64,000 nucleotides of DNA from Chitinophagaceae bacterium (lineage in GTDB: Bacteria > Bacteroidota > Bacteroidia > Chitinophagales > Chitinophagaceae), in assembly GCA_025449935.1 (NCBI GenBank), contig JANWIJ010000097.1, forward strand, positions 44,411-108,410, read 5' to 3'. This document shows, piece by piece, positions 8,354-17,245 of the stretch. The stretch's first letter is position 1; every line of letters starts with the position of its first letter. A program made the translations under genes and the position numbers. Under the pieces are notes generated by a model. That model saw nothing but the letters and a program-made list of their open reading frames with translations. It searched no databases and was not told the origin of the DNA.

Positions 8354-10246
8354 ATGAAAAAAACTTTTATCATCTGCCAGGTATTCTTGCTGATTGCCTG
8401 GCCGTCATTAGCCGCGCAGGAGGTCAACGTATACCCCGCCAACTGGTGGGTAGGTATGAAAAGTAACAGGCTCCAGCTGATGATCCATTCGCAGGCAGAT
8501 ATTGCCGTGGACAAACTTGCCGTCCGGTCTTCGAGCAGGGATGTAAAAATTATTAAAATAAATAAAGTTGAAAACAGGCACTATATTCTTGTTGACCTTG
8601 AAATAGCAGCAGCGGCAAAACCCCAGACAGTAAAATTCTCATTTGGGGGCATCATTATGAATGAATGGCAATCTTTTAATTATGAGTTAAAAGCCCGCAG
8701 TAAGGAGAATGGAAAAACAAGGGCGCAGGGTGTTAGTGCAAGAGATTTCATCTACCTGCTGATGCCCGATCGTTTTTCAAATGGCGATCCCTCCAACGAT
8801 GTTATCCCCGGTTACCGGGACCAGTCCAGCGACCGGAATAATAAATTTTCACGGCATGGGGGTGATTTACGGGGAATAGAGAATCACCTGGACTATTTTA
8901 AGCAACTGGGTGTAACCACTTTATGGCTCACACCTGTAATTGAAAATGATATGCCCTTAATGAGTGAATGGGGGAATAATGTAGCAGGTTATCACGGCTA
9001 TTGGTTTACCGATCATTACAATATTGACAAACGTTTTGGTGGAAACACCGGATATAAACAATTCTGTGATGAACTGCATAAGAAAGGGATGAAGGTTATA
9101 CAGGATGCTGTCTATAATCATGTGGGCAATCATCACTGGTTTGCCCTGGATCCGCCCATGAAATCCTGGTTCAATACTTCGCAGGGAGACAAAGGACCCA
9201 ATCACCGGGAGGAAGTTTTTTTTGATCCCTATGCTTCCATGTTCGATAAACAACAAATGCTGGATGGCTGGTTTGTTCCGCATCTGCCCGATCTCAATCA
9301 AAAGAATCCCTTCGTCGCCAATTTCCTGATCCAGCACGCCATCTGGACAACCGAAGAATTTGGAATTGATGGTTGGAGGGTTGACACGTATAAGTATTGC
9401 GATGAACAGTTTATGAATAATGTCAATTCCGCGTTGGAAAGAGAGTTTCCCGCCTTGACAGTTTTTGGGGAATCCTGGGTGAATACAACCGTTGCAAATG
9501 CGTATTTCACCCGCAACAATATTTCATCCCCGTTCAGACATAACGCTGAAGGCATGCTGGATTTCCAGGCAGCTTTTGCGATGCTGGCCGGTATGAATGA
9601 ATCACCTGGCTGGTCGAACGGGGTTAATAAGATCTACGTTACACTAGCGCAGGATGTGCTGTACAAAGACCCGATGAACAATTGTATCTTCCTGGATAAC
9701 CATGATATGGACAGGGTTTTCTCGGTGATTGACGAGGACTGGAAGAAAATGAAAATGGGATTTAACTGGTTACTCACCCTGCGGGGCATTCCACAGATCT
9801 ATTATGGTACCGAAGTATTAATGAAGAATAAGAAAGTAAATACTGATGCTACTGTGAGGGAAGATTTTCCCGGTGGCTGGACGGATGATAAACCAAAAGA
9901 CAACCGCTTTACCCGCGGGGGCAGGAGTGAGAAACAAAATGAAGCATTTGACTATGTTAGTTCACTTGCCAATTTCCGGAAAAACTCTTCAGCACTGACT
10001 GGCGGGAAAACTATGCAGTTCATTCCCAAAGACGGCTTTTATGTTTATTTCAGGTATGATGACCGGCAAACTGTAATGATAGCAACCAATACAAGTGATA
10101 AGAATATGAAGCCGGACTGGTCCCAATTTGCCGAAAGAACAAAAGGGTTCACCCAGGTCAGAAATGTTATCACGGGAAAAATCAAATCATTGCAGGACCT
10201 GGAAATAGATTCAAAAGACAGCTTTGTTTTCGAACTGATGAAATAA
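8354..10246 (+). CDS. Secreted GH13 alpha-glucan hydrolase (cyclomaltodextrinase/neopullulanase-like)
   Basis: 630 residues with a signal peptide (1-21), so periplasmic or outer-membrane facing. An N-terminal beta-sandwich resembling the cyclomaltodextrinase N domain (about 25-115) precedes the TIM barrel. MPDRFSNGDPSND (137-149) is typical of the neopullulanase-like group; the catalytic set is D344 (GWRVDTYK), E373 (FGESW) and D451 (LDNHD); YNHVG (254-258) is conserved region I. All catalytic residues are present. It likely cuts alpha-1,4 (and perhaps alpha-1,6) bonds in maltodextrins like SusA. Five bases separate it from the sugar MFS, so the two form an operon that degrades and imports alpha-glucans for the glycogen pathway. 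Confidence 0.9.
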   Translation: MKKTFIICQVFLLIAWPSLAAQEVNVYPANWWVGMKSNRLQLMIHSQADIAVDKLAVRSSSRDVKIIKINKVENRHYILVDLEIAAAAKPQTVKFSFGGIIMNEWQSFNYELKARSKENGKTRAQGVSARDFIYLLMPDRFSNGDPSNDVIPGYRDQSSDRNNKFSRHGGDLRGIENHLDYFKQLGVTTLWLTPVIENDMPLMSEWGNNVAGYHGYWFTDHYNIDKRFGGNTGYKQFCDELHKKGMKVIQDAVYNHVGNHHWFALDPPMKSWFNTSQGDKGPNHREEVFFDPYASMFDKQQMLDGWFVPHLPDLNQKNPFVANFLIQHAIWTTEEFGIDGWRVDTYKYCDEQFMNNVNSALEREFPALTVFGESWVNTTVANAYFTRNNISSPFRHNAEGMLDFQAAFAMLAGMNESPGWSNGVNKIYVTLAQDVLYKDPMNNCIFLDNHDMDRVFSVIDEDWKKMKMGFNWLLTLRGIPQIYYGTEVLMKNKKVNTDATVREDFPGGWTDDKPKDNRFTRGGRSEKQNEAFDYVSSLANFRKNSSALTGGKTMQFIPKDGFYVYFRYDDRQTVMIATNTSDKNMKPDWSQFAERTKGFTQVRNVITGKIKSLQDLEIDSKDSFVFELMK

Positions 10247-10264
10247 GTCGGGGACGCATTAATA

Positions 10265-10293
10265 ATTATTGATTATTGATTATTGATTAATTG
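10265..10293. repeat. AT-rich heptamer tandem repeat
   Basis: Three exact copies of ATTATTG are followed by an imperfect fourth (ATTAATTG). The array fills most of the 57-base gap between the convergent GH13 and GLPGLI genes. Such simple repeats can arise by slippage; no function is visible. Confidence 0.7.
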
Positions 10294-10303
10294 ATAACCT
10301 ATA

Positions 10304-11032
10304 TTAAAGGAAAATATTCCAGACCGATTGTTGTCCCCAGGTTCCCCAATCGCTGGTCGCCTTTTTTACCGTCTCCTGTAATTCCTTAGCCTTTTTCTTT
10401 TTTCCCTTTTCCGGCGCTGCAATAATAGCCGTGTTTACCCCATTTACCTGGAGTTTTGTAGCGATCCAGCTGCTGTACATCCGGGGGATGGTAATACCGA
10501 GGATCATCCCGGGCAGACCATGAATACCCATCGGCCCCCCGCTGGCGGTTATTTCATCCGTATAGAAAGCAAACACATACACACTGTCGAATATAACCCC
10601 AACCGCTTTGCGGCAATTAAAGCCCGCGATCTCCCGTGTTTCATTGGGCACCAGTTTCCAGTCAATCTTCATCAGGGAATCTGTTAAGAGATAGGTATCA
10701 TCGAATACAAATTTCCTGTTCACGAAGATTCCGCTTTTATAATCATTAAACCAGAAGTTATCTTCTTCTTCACCTCTTGACCAGGGTAATTTAGTCTTTT
10801 CATCCCGGCGGTTAAACTGGTAGACAGCTTTATCATCGTTGAAGGTGAGGTTGTACCAGGTAGTAGAGAACTGCGGGATCTTATCCTTGAACATTTCAGC
10901 CCATATGCCATCCCCGAATGTTTTGTGATTATTGGTTCTGACTTCATATTCGATCAGGCCGCTGTTGATAAATTGCTGGGCATGGAGGGCAATGCCCGAC
11001 AGAAATGAAAGCGATAGCCATATTTTTTTCAT
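10304..11032 (-). CDS. GLPGLI family protein
   Basis: 242 residues with a signal peptide (1-18, ending ALHA). The family is named for a short motif that appears here as GLPGM (172-176) within a beta-rich exported domain. GLPGLI proteins are common in Bacteroidota, almost always beside a large outer-membrane beta-barrel protein, and their biochemical role is unknown. That partner is the next gene upstream (17-base gap, same strand), so the pair is probably cotranscribed. The C-terminal part (about 205-225) is rich in lysine. I am confident in the family and make no functional claim. Confidence 0.85.
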   Translation of the reverse strand: MKKIWLSLSFLSGIALHAQQFINSGLIEYEVRTNNHKTFGDGIWAEMFKDKIPQFSTTWYNLTFNDDKAVYQFNRRDEKTKLPWSRGEEEDNFWFNDYKSGIFVNRKFVFDDTYLLTDSLMKIDWKLVPNETREIAGFNCRKAVGVIFDSVYVFAFYTDEITASGGPMGIHGLPGMILGITIPRMYSSWIATKLQVNGVNTAIIAAPEKGKKKKAKELQETVKKATSDWGTWGQQSVWNIFL

Positions 11033-11049
11033 AATTCCTTTTTTGATGA

Positions 11050-13821
11050 TCAGAAACCGCTGGCGGGTTTTCCGTTTTTTGAAATATTCCAGGTCAATGT
11101 CAGCAGCCAGAATCTTTTCAGGGTGGTAAAATAGGATTCCGTAAAACTGTAGCTGTTGAAATTACGCTGGTAGCCTTTGTTTTGATTGAGGATATCATAG
11201 ATACCCAGTTTTATTTCCATGGCGTTTTCTTTGAATAACCGTTTGGTGACTGAAGCGTTCCAGGTGGTGAAATTGTTATTCTGCGTAAACCGGGGGTCCT
11301 TCTGCCGTATCTGTGTGTTTACATCTGTACTGAATTCATATTTCTTTGGTAATATCACCCGTGCATTGGCCCATCCTTCGAGCTGCCAGTAACTGGCATT
11401 GGCCGCAGCATTCACGCTCGCTTTCGATTCGTTCCAGGTAAAGCTGGGGCTGACATAAAAATCAAACTTATTCTCCTTGTACTTACTCATATTCAACCTG
11501 ATCCCATAATTCCGTGTCGTCGTAGTATTTTTTACCCCGTTTACGAAATCAATGTTCCGGTTCATATTAACCGTAGGCCCAAAACCCAACCGCAGTTTAC
11601 TTTTCAGTTTAAATCCATAGTCAGAATACAGGTTGATATTATACACCCCATCTGCATTCACCGTCCGGTAAGTTCTTTTACCCACACTGTCAACTGAACT
11701 GGACTGTACAAAGGCGTTTTGGGTAAAACCCAGGTTGAGGTTGGTCCAGATATTTTTTTCTTTAAGCACATTGTAGGAATTATAGCCGGTACTGAAAGTG
11801 TGCCGGAAAGATTGTTTGAGGTCAGGGTTGCCAAGGTAAATATTCAGCGGGTCGGTATTTACCCGGATAGGCTGCAGTTGTTCAAGGGAAGGTGCCGTGG
11901 TGGAACCGCCATAACTAAACCTGAGGTTTTGACTGGGCTTGAATTTATAGGTGTAAGAAGCGCGGGGAAAGAAATTGGTAAAATTATAATTCGTTTTGGT
12001 CCCTTCCGTAATATTCTGCTGGATAAAATGGCTGAAACCTACGGAAGCGCCAAATGAGTAAGTGTATTTCTTTTTATTCATCCTGAAATTCACCCCCGGG
12101 GTATTGACCAGCCGGGTAAATAAGAATGAATTGCTCAGCGTGTCGATGATATCCTCATACTTTCCATTATTGCTTTTGCTGTTGGTGACCCGATCATTAC
12201 TGTTGCTGTTCCAGGCAATGGCATGGCTTAATTCCAGGTAGAAATCCTTCGCCAGGGGCTCGGTATACGCCAGTTTGGTGTTCATCCCTTTTGCAACGCT
12301 TTCGCGCATGTTCAGCTGGTCGGTAGTATCGATATCATTAATGGTGCCGTCTGTATAGTATTTATTCAGGGAGTAAAGCAATCCCTGGTTGGTTGAATTG
12401 CTCCAGTTTAAATCTGTATTGACAGAAAGCGTGCGGGAAAGTTTTTTGAATTTATGCTTCCACAGGAGGGTAGAGGTGATACTTTCGTTTTCAGCAGTAT
12501 TGTTGCTGGTTCTCCGGCTATTGTTAATGGTATCTGCATTATCGGAAAGAGATTCCGTATAGTAATTACTGGTGCTCCGGGTATTTTTTTTATTGGCCCT
12601 TGTCGTCCATTTAAGAGAATTGGCAGAATCAAGGTTAAAATCCATTGTCATGTTCAATGCATGCTTGCTGTTTGAACTGAAATTATTACTGTTGCTGTTG
12701 GTGATCCAGCTGCTGTCGGGCAGGAATGTCCTGGAAAAAGTTGAGTTGATGGCGGGAGCATTTACTTTGCTGAATTTGTATCCAGAATTAAAACTTTGTT
12801 TATCCTCCTTGCCAAACTTATTGCTGTAATGCAATCCGCCATTCCAGTTTTGGGGAATACCGTTACGGCCACCATAAAAATTTTCATCATCGTCACGGCT
12901 CACACTCATCCACATCCCTCCACCATCATCCATCCCTGTTTGCATATTGTCTGAGCCACCCCCGTAATTCTGCGCATCATCCCAGTCAAGATTGGTTTGA
13001 CCGGTATTACTCATTATTCCATACCCGGCCAGTTTTCGTTTATCTTTAAAAGAATTCAGCATCACGGAATTATTATACTTGTCTTTGAGTCCGCCGCCCA
13101 ATTCAATTTTTCCAAAATAGCCCTCTTTCTTTTTCATTTTCAAGTTGATGGTTTTATCCTTCACCCCGTCATCGATACCGGTAAATTCTGCCTGGTCGCT
13201 TTTCTTATCAAACACTTCAACTTCTTTGACCGCATCCGCTCTTAAATTTTTGGTGGCGATACCCGGGTCACTTCCAAAAAATTCTTCCCCGTCCACCAGC
13301 ACTTTCTTTACTCTTTCACCCATGGCGGTTATTTTCCCGTCCTTATCCACCTGGATACCGGGTAACCGTCGTAATAATTCTTCTACGTTGGCACCGGGCC
13401 GCACTTTAAAGCTGTCGGCTGTGTAAACGGTTGTGTCGCCTTTTATCCGGATGGGAGTTCCGGTTTTTAACAGCACTTCAGCCAGTAGTTTACTTTTTGG
13501 GGTCATATATAATTTCCCCATATCAATTTCCCCGCCTGCTTTCAGTTCAACGACATCAAAATAATCGCCCATAAATGGGTGTGTGATCATAATAATGAAT
13601 TTGCCTTCGGCCAGGTTTGAAAAGGAAAAATGGCCGTCCTTACCGGCGCGGGTAAATTTTACCAGGATGGAATCAGCCTGCCTCAGCACAGAAATGACTG
13701 CATTTACAGGATTCTTTTTTTCCACTGAATCGGTAACAGTACCTTTAAGAGAGGCCGGTTGTGAACGGGAGACAAATGTTGAAGCCAGAATAAGCAGTGC
13801 CAGTATAACCGGTCTTCTCAT
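11050..13821 (-). CDS. Outer-membrane beta-barrel protein with carboxypeptidase-regulatory-like and plug domains
   Basis: 923 residues, signal peptide 1-20. An N-terminal carboxypeptidase-regulatory-like domain (about 22-105) is followed by a TonB-receptor-like plug (about 140-230: VEELLRRLPGIQVDKDG, then VLVDGEEFFG) and a long barrel with many aromatic and polar alternating strands to the C-terminus. This layout is the TonB-dependent receptor-like outer-membrane family that accompanies GLPGLI proteins. The barrel is rich in Asn and Ser. A classic N-terminal TonB box is not obvious. It is cotranscribed with the GLPGLI gene and divergent from glgB, 124 bases away. The ligand is unknown; location beside glycan genes is suggestive only. 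Confidence 0.85.
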   Translation of the reverse strand: MRRPVILALLILASTFVSRSQPASLKGTVTDSVEKKNPVNAVISVLRQADSILVKFTRAGKDGHFSFSNLAEGKFIIMITHPFMGDYFDVVELKAGGEIDMGKLYMTPKSKLLAEVLLKTGTPIRIKGDTTVYTADSFKVRPGANVEELLRRLPGIQVDKDGKITAMGERVKKVLVDGEEFFGSDPGIATKNLRADAVKEVEVFDKKSDQAEFTGIDDGVKDKTINLKMKKKEGYFGKIELGGGLKDKYNNSVMLNSFKDKRKLAGYGIMSNTGQTNLDWDDAQNYGGGSDNMQTGMDDGGGMWMSVSRDDDENFYGGRNGIPQNWNGGLHYSNKFGKEDKQSFNSGYKFSKVNAPAINSTFSRTFLPDSSWITNSNSNNFSSNSKHALNMTMDFNLDSANSLKWTTRANKKNTRSTSNYYTESLSDNADTINNSRRTSNNTAENESITSTLLWKHKFKKLSRTLSVNTDLNWSNSTNQGLLYSLNKYYTDGTINDIDTTDQLNMRESVAKGMNTKLAYTEPLAKDFYLELSHAIAWNSNSNDRVTNSKSNNGKYEDIIDTLSNSFLFTRLVNTPGVNFRMNKKKYTYSFGASVGFSHFIQQNITEGTKTNYNFTNFFPRASYTYKFKPSQNLRFSYGGSTTAPSLEQLQPIRVNTDPLNIYLGNPDLKQSFRHTFSTGYNSYNVLKEKNIWTNLNLGFTQNAFVQSSSVDSVGKRTYRTVNADGVYNINLYSDYGFKLKSKLRLGFGPTVNMNRNIDFVNGVKNTTTTRNYGIRLNMSKYKENKFDFYVSPSFTWNESKASVNAAANASYWQLEGWANARVILPKKYEFSTDVNTQIRQKDPRFTQNNNFTTWNASVTKRLFKENAMEIKLGIYDILNQNKGYQRNFNSYSFTESYFTTLKRFWLLTLTWNISKNGKPASGF

Positions 13822-13945
13822 GGTTAAGAGGGATTGGTTCAGGTGTTAATGGTTTACGCCCCGCTAATTTCTCTTAAAATCGGCAGCAAAGAAGCACCAT
13901 TCATGTAATTTTAAGTTAAAGCCCTGTTTTACAGGATTTACAACT

Positions 13946-15988
13946 ATGAGTCGTCAATCAAAGAAATCCACAACTATTGCCGGAGAAAATCCAGTAAAAG
14001 AGTCAAAGGATCCGCCTGACGGGACCCAACCCGGGTTGACGGAGAAAGAACAGCGGTATGAAGAATCAAACTTCATTGATACATCAAAACCCGTCTGGAA
14101 TTATTCGCTTCTCACAGATGCGGATGTGAGTAATTTTCAAAACGGGACCAATTACCAGCTGTATAAAAAGTTTGGGTCTCACCCGGTACAGGTTAATGAT
14201 ACCTGGGGTATGTATTTCTGTGTATGGGCACCTAATGCTACCGCCGTGTCGGTGATCGGCAATTTTAATCATTGGCAGGAACATCAATATGAATTGAATC
14301 CCCGGTGGGATAAGAGTGGGATCTGGGAAGGGTTTATTCCGCATTTTAAATTAGGAGAATCCTACAAATACCACATTGTGGGCTATGCAAAACGGAAACT
14401 CGATAAAGGCGATCCGTTTGCCAATTTTTGGGAAAAAAGACCTGATACCGCCAGCATCACCTGGGACATGTATTATGAATGGAAGGACCAGGACTGGATG
14501 AAGAAACGAAAAAAAAATAACTCACTGGATGCCCCGTGGAGCGTGTATGAAGTTCACCTGGCAAGCTGGCAACGACCAGATAAAAATGATGAAGAAAGTT
14601 ATAACACCTATGACCAGATGAAGGAGCGGTTGGTGCCCTATGTAAAAGAAATGGGTTTTACACATGTGGAATTCATGCCGGTGATGGAATACCCGTTTGA
14701 CGGGAGCTGGGGTTACCAGTGTACGGGTTTTTTTGCCTCTACATCCCGGTTTGGCGATCCGCAGGGACTGATGCGTTTGATTGAGGCTTTCCACATAGAG
14801 GGAATCGGAGTGATTTTAGATTGGGTCCCCTCTCATTTCCCTTATGATGCGCATGGGTTATTTATGTTTGATGGAACACATACTTACGAGTATGCAGACA
14901 TGCGCAAAGGATTTCACCCCGACTGGAACAGCTATATCTTTAATTATAAAAGAGGTGAAGTAAAATCATTCCTGATCAGCAGCGCCCGTTTCTGGTTCGA
15001 TATGTTTCATATTGATGGTATCCGGGTAGATGCTGTCTCTTCCATGCTCAAATTAAATTATTCAAGGGAAGAGGGAGAGTGGGAACCCAATGAATATGGT
15101 GGGGATGGAAATCTGGAAGCGATCGCTTTCATCAAAGATTTGAATGAAACTATTTTCCGTGATTTTCCGGACGTACAAACGATCGCGGAAGAAGCCACTG
15201 ACTGGCCTGGGATATCTAAACCAACCTGGCAGGATGGATTGGGATTCGGAATGAAATGGATGATGGGCTGGATGCATGATACGCTGGATTATTTTAAGAT
15301 TGATCCCTTGCTGCGAAAGTTTCACCAGGATAAGTTCACGTTCAGCATGATGTATTATAATGATGAAAATTTCATGCTTCCATTCAGTCATGATGAAATT
15401 GTGCATGGAAAAAGCCCGATGATCCATAAAGTTCCGGGAGACGAATGGCAAAAATTCGCCAACCTCCGCCTGATGTATACGTATATGTGGACCCACCCGG
15501 GTGCCAAGTTATTGTTTATGAGCAATGAGTTTGGGCAGACCACGGAATGGAATTATAAATCAGAGCTGGACTGGAGTTTATTACAATTTGACTGCCACCG
15601 GTTACTCAAAGACTGTGTCAGGGACCTGAACAAATTATTACAATCAGAACCGGGGCTGTACCAGCAGCAGTTCAGCCCGGATGGGTTTGAGTGGGTGGAT
15701 TTGAATCACCGGGATGAATCGGTGATGGTTTACAGGAGAAAGGGTAAGAAGCCGGCGGATGACCTCCTGGTTATTCTTAATATGACCCCTGTGGTCAGGA
15801 ATGATTGGGAAATTTACGTTTCCGGTAAAGTATTTCAACGTGAAATTTTTAACAGCGATAAGATAATATATTGGGGTACCGGGGACGTTTATAACCCGGA
15901 AATCAGGAGCGAAATGATTGATAAAGGTCAAAAAAAGTATAAGGTGATCGTAAATCTCCCTGCTTTGGGTGGTATCATTCTGAAATAA
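13946..15988 (+). CDS. glgB: 1,4-alpha-glucan branching enzyme
   Basis: 680 residues, in the usual range for glycogen branching enzyme, which cuts alpha-1,4 chains and rejoins them by alpha-1,6 bonds. A CBM48 domain (about 75-165, FCVWAPNATAVSVIGNFN) leads into the GH13 barrel: YEVHLASWQR (201-210), DWVPSHFP (292-299), the nucleophile D362 in DGIRVDAVSS, the acid/base Glu in AEEATD (E415/E416) and FSHDEIVHGK. The C-terminal all-beta domain is intact. An extra basic N-terminal tail of about 45 residues precedes the family core. It stands apart from glgA-glgC, separated by the GLPGLI/barrel pair, and has its own divergent promoter region. Confidence 0.95.
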   Translation: MSRQSKKSTTIAGENPVKESKDPPDGTQPGLTEKEQRYEESNFIDTSKPVWNYSLLTDADVSNFQNGTNYQLYKKFGSHPVQVNDTWGMYFCVWAPNATAVSVIGNFNHWQEHQYELNPRWDKSGIWEGFIPHFKLGESYKYHIVGYAKRKLDKGDPFANFWEKRPDTASITWDMYYEWKDQDWMKKRKKNNSLDAPWSVYEVHLASWQRPDKNDEESYNTYDQMKERLVPYVKEMGFTHVEFMPVMEYPFDGSWGYQCTGFFASTSRFGDPQGLMRLIEAFHIEGIGVILDWVPSHFPYDAHGLFMFDGTHTYEYADMRKGFHPDWNSYIFNYKRGEVKSFLISSARFWFDMFHIDGIRVDAVSSMLKLNYSREEGEWEPNEYGGDGNLEAIAFIKDLNETIFRDFPDVQTIAEEATDWPGISKPTWQDGLGFGMKWMMGWMHDTLDYFKIDPLLRKFHQDKFTFSMMYYNDENFMLPFSHDEIVHGKSPMIHKVPGDEWQKFANLRLMYTYMWTHPGAKLLFMSNEFGQTTEWNYKSELDWSLLQFDCHRLLKDCVRDLNKLLQSEPGLYQQQFSPDGFEWVDLNHRDESVMVYRRKGKKPADDLLVILNMTPVVRNDWEIYVSGKVFQREIFNSDKIIYWGTGDVYNPEIRSEMIDKGQKKYKVIVNLPALGGIILK

Positions 15989-16103
15989 CTACTATTTTGG
16001 AACGATATTGGTTGATTTTTAGTTGGTTAAGTTTTGATTAGTCATGACCCCCATATATCTTGCTATAAGAAATATATTTGTCTGTAGTCCTAAATTCATC
16101 CCT

Positions 16104-17162
16104 ATGACCCGCTACATCCTGTCCTTATGCCTCGTGGTAAGTACCACGGTTTATTCCCAAACCTCAGTTACGGCCATTAATGTCAGTATCGACAGCGCTG
16201 ATTATTTCCTGCAAAAAGGTTTGCAGGAAAAAGAAAAAGGCCGCAGGCTTGAGTCGTTGAAAAACTTTGAAAAAGCTGCCCGGTATAATGGCAACAGCAA
16301 GGTAATAACTTCCGAACTGGCTTCAGCCTATCATGATCTGCGCCGTTATAACCTGGCAAGGGAAATGTATAAAAAACTTGTCTCGCTTGGTGATGAATCA
16401 GCATCTAATTATAAGCAAATTATGACCTTGTCATTCCAGCTCAAACAAAATGACGACGTGTTATTCTATGCCGATAAATTAAAAACAGCAGATCCATCCG
16501 AAAAAGTATTGTATTACGTCGGCAGGGTCAATTATGACATTGATAATTACGGGGAAGCTATTAAATACCTGAACGGTGCTGCTTCAGAGGATCCCGCCAA
16601 TGCGGAGATACCCTACCTGATTGCCCGCAGCTATGCAGACATGATGAATTATAAGCTGGCGGTTCCTTATTTCAAAAAAGCCATTGAACTGGATCCTTCA
16701 AAAAGCTATTGGATCTATGAGCTGGGTTTGATCTGCTATGCCATGCACAACGATAAAGAAGCATTGAAATATATCCTGGAAGCGGGAGAAAAAGGATTCA
16801 AGAAAGACAATGATTACCTGGAGAACCTGGGTATTGCCTACCTGAATGTTGGTAACCTCGAAGAAGGAGTAAATATTCTGAACGAAATACTTAAAAGAAA
16901 ACCCAGCGACCTGAATATCCTGAACATGGTTGCCGAAGCTTATTATTACAAGGGGAAATACAAGGATGCGATCAGCTATTGGGACAGGGTGCTGGAATAT
17001 GACAAGGAAAGTGCCACCTCCCTGTACATGATCGGGATGTGCTACCAGAAAATGGGCGGTAAGGATAACTTGCAAAAAGGCATCGCGCTTTGTGACAAAG
17101 CCATTGAAATGGATCCCAGCCTGGCTTCTTACAAACAAAAGAAAATGATGGCAGGACTGTAA
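16104..17162 (+). CDS. Secreted TPR repeat protein
   Basis: About 352 residues from the ATG at 16104, which begins a signal peptide (MTRYILSLCLVVSTTVYSQ). A longer frame starts at 16044, but it adds a stretch that does not look like protein from this genome. The mature part is a run of tetratricopeptide repeats from about residue 35 to the end, with the typical spacing of A-x3-Y/F and G/A-x2-Y patterns (YGEAIKYLNGAASEDP, YKLAVPYFKKAIELDPS). TPR arrays bind other proteins; periplasmic ones in Bacteroidota often help envelope complexes. A strong terminator follows. There is no partner in the immediate context that tells its job. Confidence 0.82.
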   Translation: MTRYILSLCLVVSTTVYSQTSVTAINVSIDSADYFLQKGLQEKEKGRRLESLKNFEKAARYNGNSKVITSELASAYHDLRRYNLAREMYKKLVSLGDESASNYKQIMTLSFQLKQNDDVLFYADKLKTADPSEKVLYYVGRVNYDIDNYGEAIKYLNGAASEDPANAEIPYLIARSYADMMNYKLAVPYFKKAIELDPSKSYWIYELGLICYAMHNDKEALKYILEAGEKGFKKDNDYLENLGIAYLNVGNLEEGVNILNEILKRKPSDLNILNMVAEAYYYKGKYKDAISYWDRVLEYDKESATSLYMIGMCYQKMGGKDNLQKGIALCDKAIEMDPSLASYKQKKMMAGL

Positions 17163-17189
17163 TCCACCTGCAGTCATTCAGCATATTGA

Positions 17190-17222
17190 GCAATCATGAA
17201 TACATTCGTGATTGCTTTTTTT
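17190..17222 (+). terminator. Rho-independent terminator after the TPR gene
   Basis: GCAATCA pairs with TGATTGC, with an inner GAAT/ATTC pairing, followed by seven T (17216-17222). It also lies downstream of the convergent argS gene. Confidence 0.85.
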
Positions 17223-17245
17223 ATGGCGGTCACCTGGCAGGAAAC

